The notes beneath the pieces were generated by a model. It searched no databases and was not told where the DNA came from. It was given only the letters and a program-made list of their open reading frames with translations. Position numbers and translations under genes: made by a program. This document shows positions 1 to 4,728 of a stretch of 5,105 nt of DNA, piece by piece. Position 1 is the first letter of the stretch; every line of letters starts with the position of its first letter. The DNA comes from Alphaproteobacteria bacterium (GTDB lineage: Bacteria; Pseudomonadota; Alphaproteobacteria; Rs-D84), in contig WRIM01000048.1 of the NCBI GenBank assembly GCA_009782725.1, positions 1 through 5,105 of the forward strand. Direction: 5' to 3'.

Positions 1-571
1 CCTCGGCGAACGGTTTGTCGGCACGTATATCTAATAGCTTGGATTCAGGCGTCCGCTGTGCAAGTTTCTTATACCTTTCATATGTTTCAGGGTCTTGCAG
101 ATAGGGCGTTTCGTAAAAGCGATATCGCCTTTTGGCAAATCTGCTATCAAAAAGATAGCTTTGATGTTCTTCAACGAATTTCATGCATTCCAAACTCTCT
201 TTGGATAATTCAGGGCGCAGTTTGTATTCGTAAATTCCCCAATCGAAATCGATGGATGGTTCATTTAAATTGATATCGAACATCTCTTTGAATTCAGATA
301 GGGGCAGGTTGCGAAAGGCGGCATATTTTAACTCTACAGCCAAAAGCGCATGACGAGATATATCGAACAATTCCACGCTTTTTGCGCCCGCATCCAATGC
401 GTAAAGCGCGGTATCCCCGCCGCCGCTGGCAACAGCCAAAACGTTTTTGCCGCGGACGTCGATATTGGAAAATATATGCGGGCTTTCTGTGGAAAATAGG
501 TAAGCGGTTGAGTATTTGCCATGCTCGTATAAAACATCATTGGGAAAATATTTTTCCATTTGTGTCGGCAT
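1..571 (-). CDS. SAM-binding-fold protein, DUF3419/BtaA-like (3' end cut by window)
   Basis: The frame stays open for 190 codons from the ATG at 571-569 to the window edge, so the C-terminus is missing. Residues 44-53 (VLAVASGGGD) look like the glycine-rich SAM-binding motif I of class I methyltransferase folds, and the acidic residue after the next strand is D70 in VELFDIS. The following segment, about 77-98 (ALLAVELKYAAFRNLPLSEF onward), resembles the LKLAAIRxLxxxEF signature of DUF3419 proteins, which include BtaA, the enzyme that transfers 3-amino-3-carboxypropyl from SAM to diacylglycerol in betaine-lipid synthesis. The family call comes from remembered motifs, not a search, and the substrate is unknown. 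The start lies 4 bases after the ftsW stop, which suggests co-transcription. An alternative in-frame ATG is at 559-557. A GGA in the ftsW tail is the only Shine-Dalgarno candidate. It could instead be an ordinary methyltransferase of unknown specificity. Confidence 0.6.
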   Translation of the reverse strand, partial: MPTQMEKYFPNDVLYEHGKYSTAYLFSTESPHIFSNIDVRGKNVLAVASGGGDTALYALDAGAKSVELFDISRHALLAVELKYAAFRNLPLSEFKEMFDINLNEPSIDFDWGIYEYKLRPELSKESLECMKFVEEHQSYLFDSRFAKRRYRFYETPYLQDPETYERYKKLAQRTPESKLLDIRADKPFAE

Positions 572-575
572 TTGA

Positions 576-1727
576 TTATTTCCATTTATCTTCCCGGACA
601 AGGGCGATTAGTAATCCGAATAGCAAACAAAACGCGATGAATGATGAGCCGCCGTATGATATGAATGGCAACGTCATTCCTTTGGGTGGGAATACTCCCA
701 AAGCGGATGCGATGTTAATACACACCTGGGCGCCGAAAAGTGCAAACACGCCGCCCGCGACATAAAATACGAATTTATCACGCGCGCCCCTTGCATTATC
801 GGCCAATCGTTTCAATATATATAAAAACCCGCCAAGCAATACTATGGCCAGCAACGCGCCGGAATCTTCGGCAATTGCGGAATATATAAAGTCCGTGTGC
901 GAGTCGGGCAGCGATTGTTTGATAAACGCATCTTCCCCGCTGCCGAGAAGGCCGCCGTGCTTTATCGCCTCTACTGATTTTCTAACCTGATAATTATCCG
1001 CGCCGCCGCTCATCCCCAGCCACATTAAAATGCGCCCTTTGAAATGCGCCATTGTAAAGAACGCGAATAATCCGGCAAGCCCCGCCAATCCCCCAAATAT
1101 CGGCAATATCCACCAAGGAAGGCCGGCCAAGAAAATCATCGCGCCAAATACGCTAAGGTATAATATGGTCGTGCCGACGTCCGGATGACGCAAAATAATG
1201 CCAAGCGTGAATGCAAACGCGATAAGATATATGGGCCAACCGTCCCACCGCCATGCGCGCCGGGATAAAAACATATCGGCGCCGCCAGTGATTTTTTCCA
1301 TGCGCGCCAAAAACCATGCGGTTATTATGATAAACCCGGGTTTCAGCAAGTCGCCGGGCATCACGCTGCCCAGTCCGGGCAGTGTCACCCACCGGGCAGA
1401 ACCTTTGACGACCGTCGGATGCACCAATGTCACAGCCAATAAAATCAAGCAAACCGCAACGTTCAGCCATGCGATGCGCATCACCCATTGTTTTGAAAGC
1501 GCGCTTGACGCCAATAATGTAATCAATCCGATGCAATAAAAAGGCAAAGCTTTGACAAGAAAGAAAAACCAAGGCTGGGGCGGGTTCATGCGTTCGGCCG
1601 CGACCGAACCCGCGGACACCATTGCCCACAATCCGACAAGTATCAAGACAAGCACCGAAAATAAAAGCTTTCGGTCAATTTCAAAGTACCAGCTTGTAAA
1701 TCTGCTTTCCTCGCCGCGTTTTAACAT
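576..1727 (-). CDS. ftsW: FtsW, SEDS-family septal peptidoglycan glycosyltransferase
   Basis: A 383-residue polytopic inner-membrane protein of the FtsW/RodA/SpoVE family, which polymerises lipid II into glycan strands together with a class B penicillin-binding protein at the division septum. Visible hallmarks are the KGSARW segment (108-113), HPDVGT (191-196), YQVRKSVEAIKHGGLLGSG (246-264) and SLPDSHTDF (272-280), whose D279 matches the conserved essential aspartate of SEDS enzymes. The FtsW/RodA signature runs from N338 to S362 and includes PPKGMTLPFISYGGSS. About ten membrane segments can be seen, with cytoplasmic N- and C-termini expected for the family. The ATG at 1727 is chosen because GGAG lies 8 bases upstream. 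A TTG at 1760 would add 11 residues encoded partly by the inverted repeat and is unlikely. FtsW is preferred over RodA because mraY is nearby. The usual QPSE-type motif reads MPGD here (123-126). Confidence 0.95.
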   Translation of the reverse strand: MLKRGEESRFTSWYFEIDRKLLFSVLVLILVGLWAMVSAGSVAAERMNPPQPWFFFLVKALPFYCIGLITLLASSALSKQWVMRIAWLNVAVCLILLAVTLVHPTVVKGSARWVTLPGLGSVMPGDLLKPGFIIITAWFLARMEKITGGADMFLSRRAWRWDGWPIYLIAFAFTLGIILRHPDVGTTILYLSVFGAMIFLAGLPWWILPIFGGLAGLAGLFAFFTMAHFKGRILMWLGMSGGADNYQVRKSVEAIKHGGLLGSGEDAFIKQSLPDSHTDFIYSAIAEDSGALLAIVLLGGFLYILKRLADNARGARDKFVFYVAGGVFALFGAQVCINIASALGVFPPKGMTLPFISYGGSSFIAFCLLFGLLIALVREDKWK

Positions 1728-1735
1728 TTGCTTCG

Positions 1736-1739
1736 CTCC
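1736..1739 (-). promoter_or_regulatory. ftsW ribosome binding site
   Basis: GGAG on the minus strand, 8 bases before the ATG at 1727. It decides the start against the upstream TTG at 1760. It begins 12 bases outside the cassette's inverted repeat, so the ftsW translation signals are not part of the inserted element. ATTTGC/GCAAAT (1726-1731 and 1745-1750) could form a weak 6-bp stem that places this site in the loop. Confidence 0.75.
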
Positions 1740-1750
1740 GCTTTGCAAAT

Positions 1751-1784
1751 TAACTAACAACTAACAGCTAACAACTAACAACTG
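1751..1784. repeat. Inverted repeat arm, ftsW side (AACTAAC heptamers)
   Basis: On the plus strand from 1752 this reads as four heptamers plus a partial fifth: AACTAAC, AACTAAC, AGCTAAC, AACTAAC, AACTG. It is the exact reverse complement of 2153-2186 (34 of 34). The stop codon of the four-helix-bundle gene (1777-1775, TAG) lies inside it. Beyond the perfect part, GGTT at 1785-1788 can pair with AACC at 2147-2150 across a 2-base bulge, lengthening the stem. Confidence 0.95.
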
Positions 1785-2143
1785 GGTTTTGCAAGATTGT
1801 TTTTGCTGGTTTTAATAGTTGATGATATTAATTTTACCAATTCATGACAGTCATTATGCATACTTTTATATTGCAGTTCTGTAATTGCTTTAGTTTCTTT
1901 TAGTAATTTCAGCCAATATAGCGTTTCTTCACATTCTTTGAATGCTATATGAAATTTTGCTATAAAGTCTTTCTTACTGCTGGCGCAATAGCCTTCGGAT
2001 ATATTAGCACCAACACTGGTACCCGAGCGCAAAATCTGTTTTGATACAGTATGCTCTTTCTTTTTGTCGCATAAGTATTTGTACATATTTGCAATTCTGG
2101 TAGCAAATCGGAAGGCTTTTTGTAAAATTGGTTTATCGTTCAT
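1775..2143 (-). CDS. Four-helix-bundle protein, 23S rRNA intervening-sequence (S23/IVP) family
   Basis: A 122-residue basic, helical protein matching the four-helix-bundle family first found as ORFs within 23S rRNA intervening sequences and related in fold to the Avd accessory protein of diversity-generating retroelements. The family hallmark is at residues 37-51 (ILRSGTSVGANISEG), followed by SSKKDFIAKF (55-64) and KECEETLYWLKLL (69-81). Length is typical for the family. The biochemical role is not established; nucleic-acid binding is suspected from charge and family context. The ATG at 2143 lies only 9 bases inside one arm of the inverted repeat, with GGTTGGA as a weak ribosome binding site, and the last codons and stop are encoded by the other arm. 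The gene is much more AT-rich than its neighbours, consistent with transfer. Confidence 0.9.
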   Translation of the reverse strand: MNDKPILQKAFRFATRIANMYKYLCDKKKEHTVSKQILRSGTSVGANISEGYCASSKKDFIAKFHIAFKECEETLYWLKLLKETKAITELQYKSMHNDCHELVKLISSTIKTSKNNLAKPSC

Positions 2144-2152
2144 TCCAACCGT

Positions 2153-2186
2153 CAGTTGTTAGTTGTTAGCTGTTAGTTGTTAGTTA
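2153..2186. repeat. Inverted repeat arm, mraY side (GTTAGTT heptamers)
   Basis: Exact reverse complement of 1751-1784. Its outermost three bases (2184-2186) are the TAA stop codon of mraY, so the arm directly abuts, or supplies, the end of that gene. The inner end is 9 bases from the start codon of the enclosed gene. In the operon mRNA this arm comes first and can pair with the distal arm to put the whole enclosed gene in a loop of about 370 bases. Confidence 0.95.
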
Positions 2187-2210
2187 TAATCGTAAGATTA
2201 TCAATGCCAA
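2183..2210 (-). promoter_or_regulatory. Possible sigma70 promoter at the mraY/cassette junction
   Basis: On the minus strand, TTGGCA (2210-2205; 5 of 6 against TTGACA) and TATAAC (2188-2183; 5 of 6 against TATAAT) are separated by 16 bases. The -35 lies inside the last mraY codons, while the -10 straddles the cassette edge, its last bases being the first bases of the repeat. It could give the four-helix-bundle gene, and perhaps ftsW, its own transcript starting near 2176. This is a match by eye in coding sequence and may be chance. Confidence 0.3.
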
Positions 2211-3266
2211 TCCCGAAAATAAAATCGATAGTATGAAAAATCTATCTACGATTTTCGATTCAGACCAGCCGGATAATTCGAAATGATGATGCAGCGGCGC
2301 CATTTTGAAAATCTTCTTGCCTTTGCCGTCCGGGCCTTTGGTTATTTTGAAAGTCATCATTTGTAAAAACGTGCTGCCCAGAATTATGACCATCATCAAT
2401 GCCGCAAATCCGACGACGATCTCTGCTTTGAGAAGCATTGCGACCGTGCCCATAAATCCGCCAAGCGCAAGGCTTCCTACGTCGCCCATAAATATCCGCG
2501 CGGGCCGCGCATTAAACCACAAGAATCCGATTATCGCGCCAAAGACCGCGCCGATTACCGGGTATAGTCCGACCGCTTCGGGTAAAAACACGCCGCCCGG
2601 CATAAATTTCAAATGCGTCGCGGAATAAAGCGCGACCGTAATGACGATTAAAACCGGCATATAAATCTTGGCCAGCATGCCGTCCAGCCCGTCTGTCATA
2701 TTCGCGGCGTTCGCGCTTCCCACAATCACGAAATACGCGAATACGAAATAAAAGATTCCAAAGGGAAGCAGCCGATGAAATATCGGAAAATAAATGGATA
2801 ATTCCGGAACATACGCCGGCATGCTTTGATTTATAAAATAAGCCAAGACAATCGCCGCAACCCCGCCAAGCAGCAACCTCAATTTCGCCGAAAGGCCGGC
2901 GTATGCGGAACGGTTCAAAACTTTGCCCAAATCGTCCGCGAATCCGATTGCGCCGAATGCGACCAATGACGCCAAAGCAATCCACGGCACCATATTGTGA
3001 AAATCCATGAATAAAAGAGATGAAACAAGTACGGCGGCAAGGATTAACAACCCGCCCATTGTCGGCGTGCCTTCCTTGGCCAAGTGGCGCGCAGGGCCGT
3101 CTTTGCGTATAGGTTGGCCGCGCGAAATCCAATGCCGCATGCCCGTTATAAACCAATCCCCAAAGCCAATCATGATTAAGAACGATACGGCGAACGCGCA
3201 TATAAATACGACCCCGCTTCGCCCGAACATATCAAGCCCAAGATTGATGAGTAATTGCGATAACAT
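2184..3266 (-). CDS. mraY: MraY, phospho-MurNAc-pentapeptide transferase
   Basis: Transfers phospho-MurNAc-pentapeptide from its UDP carrier to undecaprenyl phosphate, making lipid I at the cytoplasmic face of the inner membrane. At 360 residues it has the standard length. Family motifs in order: EGTPTMGG (65-72), the aspartate pair D111-D112 in FADDLGK, SANAANMTDGLDG (184-196), FMGDVGSLALGG (259-270) with the third conserved acidic residue D262, and the histidine cluster H326-H328 in APLHHHFE. About ten membrane helices are visible. Translation starts at the ATG at 3266, with AAGGA 7 bases upstream and an extended -10 promoter just before that. Its TAA stop coincides with the outer edge of the downstream inverted repeat. 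murD, normally next, is absent. No sign of damage. Confidence 0.97.
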   Translation of the reverse strand: MLSQLLINLGLDMFGRSGVVFICAFAVSFLIMIGFGDWFITGMRHWISRGQPIRKDGPARHLAKEGTPTMGGLLILAAVLVSSLLFMDFHNMVPWIALASLVAFGAIGFADDLGKVLNRSAYAGLSAKLRLLLGGVAAIVLAYFINQSMPAYVPELSIYFPIFHRLLPFGIFYFVFAYFVIVGSANAANMTDGLDGMLAKIYMPVLIVITVALYSATHLKFMPGGVFLPEAVGLYPVIGAVFGAIIGFLWFNARPARIFMGDVGSLALGGFMGTVAMLLKAEIVVGFAALMMVIILGSTFLQMMTFKITKGPDGKGKKIFKMAPLHHHFELSGWSESKIVDRFFILSILFSGLALIILRL

Positions 3267-3273
3267 CTTTAGT

Positions 3274-3278
3274 TCCTT
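3274..3278 (-). promoter_or_regulatory. mraY ribosome binding site
   Basis: AAGGA on the minus strand, 7 bases before the ATG at 3266. It supports that start and fits the short leader implied by the promoter just upstream. Confidence 0.75.
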
Positions 3279-3289
3279 TTGTTTGAAGC

Positions 3290-3298
3290 ATTATACCA
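3290..3298 (-). promoter_or_regulatory. Extended -10 promoter of mraY
   Basis: The minus strand reads TGGTATAAT: a perfect TATAAT (3295-3290) with the TGn extension. Transcription would start near 3283, giving a leader of about 17 bases. No good -35 exists at 16-18 bases spacing (that region is repeat sequence, TTACTC at best), which is usual for extended -10 promoters. It implies that mraY has a transcription start separate from the secretion genes upstream. It lies 7 bases beyond the end of the octamer repeat. Confidence 0.6.
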
Positions 3299-3305
3299 GA
3301 ATATT

Positions 3306-3401
3306 AGTAAGAGAGTAAGAGAGTAGCGCAAACGCTTCGCGTTTGCAGAGTAAGAGAGTAATATAATCTCTTACTCTTTTACTCTCCTACTCTCTTACTC
3401 T
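3306..3401. repeat. Octamer-based inverted repeat, potentially three-way-junction fold
   Basis: Copies of AGTAAGAG (3306-3313, 3314-3321, then partial to 3326; again as AGAGTAAGAGAGTAA from 3347) face reverse-complement copies (CTCTTACT and variants, from 3368 to 3401). Pairing by eye gives an outer 15-bp perfect stem, 3312-3326 with 3387-3401, enclosing two hairpins: 3328-3335 with 3339-3346, and 3347-3357 with 3367-3377 (11 bp, 9-base loop). Together these make a possible three-way junction, although the tandem units also allow slipped pairings. It fills the spacer between the secretion gene's stop (3403) and the mraY promoter and contains no ORF. It may be a non-autonomous element or a processing or termination structure; no poly-U tract follows either hairpin. 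Confidence 0.7.
3328..3346. repeat. Perfect short palindrome within the spacer repeat
   Basis: GCAAACGC, loop TTC, GCGTTTGC: an 8-bp perfect stem with a 3-base loop. On the minus strand the tip is GCGAAGC, known from nucleic-acid chemistry as an unusually stable DNA mini-hairpin. It could help termination or block read-through from the secretion genes, but no U-rich tail follows, so it is not called a terminator. Confidence 0.75.
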
Positions 3402-3402
3402 A

Positions 3403-4728
3403 TCACTTCTTCCCGCGCACGGTTTTCCACAACCACCCGGCGCCTTTGCCAACCTGTTTAAGTCCGTATTCGGCATCGCCGCGGAATCGTTTGGTAAGGC
3501 CCTCGCTGTCTTTATCCAATGTCGCGCCCATTCCTTTGGCGATATCGCCCGCTTTGTTCGCCAAATATGCGACAAGGCATCCGACAATCAGAACCGTCAT
3601 AAAGCTGTCGTCCATGTTGATTTGCTCTATGGTCGGAACCGTGCTTGCCAAATCGGTTGTTACAATCTCGCCAAGCAAGGCCAAACCAATCGCCGCCATA
3701 ATGGCAAGAAGTATGAAGTAAATAATCGCATTTATAAAGACTTTTATCTGGGCGTCTAATTTGGCCCCGCGGAACATATCTGCGAATGCTTTGAACAATG
3801 TGGCGGCGGGGCCTTTGTACGTCGTGCCGTCGCCGAATGTTTCGATAATCGCCGTAAAGGGCAAGAATAACACCGCAAAGAACAAAGATACTATGATGCC
3901 CAATGCCTGCAACGCGAATTTCCAAATATTGTAAAGGAATATGATAACGAACACCGCGCCGATAATGAAAGTCATCGCCGAATTGCCGAATCCCGCGCCC
4001 ATCCATTTAAACCCGGCCGCAACGCATGTCCAGAAGAACGCGGACAAACGCGTCGGAACGCAAAGAAGGTCGGCCGCATGCGCGCTTGAAATTATATTTT
4101 CGCGTATCGGATTCGCCGCCATGTAATCGTGAATCGTGGCGCATGTATCGGGCAAAGACGTCCCGCTTACTGACGTCACAGCATCAAGAATCATGTTCGA
4201 CATCATGGTGCCAAGCGTTATAATCGGCGACATAATCCACATGAATAATTGCGCCGGATTGTTCGATAGAATTATAAACCACACCGTTACCAGCAATCCT
4301 TTTTTTACGATATTCAGTCCCAATTCTTTTGCATTTCCGCCTTTGGTTATAAGGTTGTAAGCCTCTAAGAAAATCCAAAATGCGAAAAGGATTGTTATGA
4401 ATATTTTTATAAAGCTGAAAAGCGAGCGGTCAAGAACATCGCCGATCATCTCTAACGCGCCGATAAGGGCGCGGCCAATCTTCGCCTCGACCGGGACATA
4501 TTCGCCGATTAATGCTTTGCTTGCGCGCGTTGAAAAATCTTCCGAGAATGCTTTGAATTCATTATCGATATTGCCCAAGAATAATTTTTGATTATTCTCG
4601 GTCGCCCACATGCCGAAATCGGTGACATCCGCGGGCCCGATTGGGTTCGGCAAATTGTCATCCGCAAAAGCCCCGCCCATTAATACGGGCAGTAATATTG
4701 CGCACAAAAGGAACAGCTTTTTAAACAT
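3403..4728 (-). CDS. VirB6/TrbL-like type IV secretion inner-membrane protein
   Basis: A 441-residue polytopic membrane protein. Residues 1-22 form a Sec signal peptide (KK, hydrophobic core, likely cleavage after AFA). A soluble, presumably periplasmic segment follows to about 100. Membrane segments appear near 104-128, 140-184 (two), 250-295 (two, ending LFLPF), 328-355 and 376-392. The C-terminal tail (about 393-441) is basic and probably cytoplasmic. C196 and C223 lie in the large central loop and could form a disulfide. The order of signal peptide, central loop, long hydrophobic pair and a terminal helix followed by a short tail resembles the VirB6/TrbL family, the polytopic component of type IV secretion inner-membrane complexes. 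The call rests on overall pattern, not a diagnostic motif. Its ATG overlaps the previous stop as TAATG, indicating translational coupling. The TGA stop sits one base from the octamer repeat. Confidence 0.55.
   Translation of the reverse strand: MFKKLFLLCAILLPVLMGGAFADDNLPNPIGPADVTDFGMWATENNQKLFLGNIDNEFKAFSEDFSTRASKALIGEYVPVEAKIGRALIGALEMIGDVLDRSLFSFIKIFITILFAFWIFLEAYNLITKGGNAKELGLNIVKKGLLVTVWFIILSNNPAQLFMWIMSPIITLGTMMSNMILDAVTSVSGTSLPDTCATIHDYMAANPIRENIISSAHAADLLCVPTRLSAFFWTCVAAGFKWMGAGFGNSAMTFIIGAVFVIIFLYNIWKFALQALGIIVSLFFAVLFLPFTAIIETFGDGTTYKGPAATLFKAFADMFRGAKLDAQIKVFINAIIYFILLAIMAAIGLALLGEIVTTDLASTVPTIEQINMDDSFMTVLIVGCLVAYLANKAGDIAKGMGATLDKDSEGLTKRFRGDAEYGLKQVGKGAGWLWKTVRGKK

Larger units (their letters stand above)
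1751..2186 (-). mobile_element. IVS-like cassette: inverted repeats enclosing one four-helix-bundle gene
   Basis: A 436-bp unit bounded by perfect 34-bp inverted repeats (1751-1784 and 2153-2186), containing a single gene in the same orientation as the host operon. By hand count, GC over 1801-2140 is 111 of 340 (33%), against roughly 52-57% in sampled lines of mraY and ftsW, which suggests foreign origin. The layout copies that of intervening sequences in bacterial 23S rRNA genes, where a long stem flanks an optional ORF of this same protein family, but here it sits in a protein-coding operon. No transposase and no convincing target-site duplication are visible, so mobility is inferred from composition, bounded ends and placement. 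Both neighbours remain intact: mraY ends at one edge and the ftsW start is 24 bases beyond the other. Confidence 0.6.

Noticed and set aside
334..585. An 83-codon minus-strand frame starting inside the ftsW tail
   Set aside because: It overlaps the long open frame 571-1 in another register; the latter has a SAM-binding motif and runs unbroken to the window edge.
1153..1629. A 158-codon minus-strand frame inside ftsW, and plus-strand frames opposite ftsW
   Set aside because: They lie wholly within the well-supported ftsW gene, have no ribosome binding site and resemble no protein family.
576..1727. RodA instead of FtsW
   Set aside because: The families are similar, but closeness to mraY supports FtsW; no rod-shape genes are nearby.
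1728..1760. Upstream TTG start for ftsW at 1760
   Set aside because: It would encode 11 residues from the inverted repeat and the ribosome binding site itself; the ATG at 1727 has a well-spaced GGAG.
1751..2186. Insertion sequence with transposase, or a diversity-generating retroelement with Avd
   Set aside because: The only gene is a 122-residue four-helix-bundle protein; there is no transposase, reverse transcriptase or template/variable repeat pair, and no clear target duplication.
2512..3201. A 229-codon minus-strand open frame overlapping mraY in another frame
   Set aside because: mraY has every family motif over this span; the overlapping frame is Arg/Gly/Cys-rich and shows no domain, typical of a shadow in GC-rich coding sequence.
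3362..3367. Plus-strand TATAAT here and at 2185-2190 as promoters
   Set aside because: No gene lies downstream on the plus strand and no matching -35 was seen; both sit in AT-rich repeat loops or edges.
3328..3377. Rho-independent terminator after the secretion gene
   Set aside because: Stable hairpins exist, but on the transcribed strand neither is followed by a run of U.
3306..3401. CRISPR array
   Set aside because: Units are only 8 bp, not separated by unique spacers, and occur in both orientations.
3512..4006. A 164-codon minus-strand frame within the secretion gene
   Set aside because: Frame-shadow composition; the 441-residue frame with signal peptide and membrane segments explains the region.
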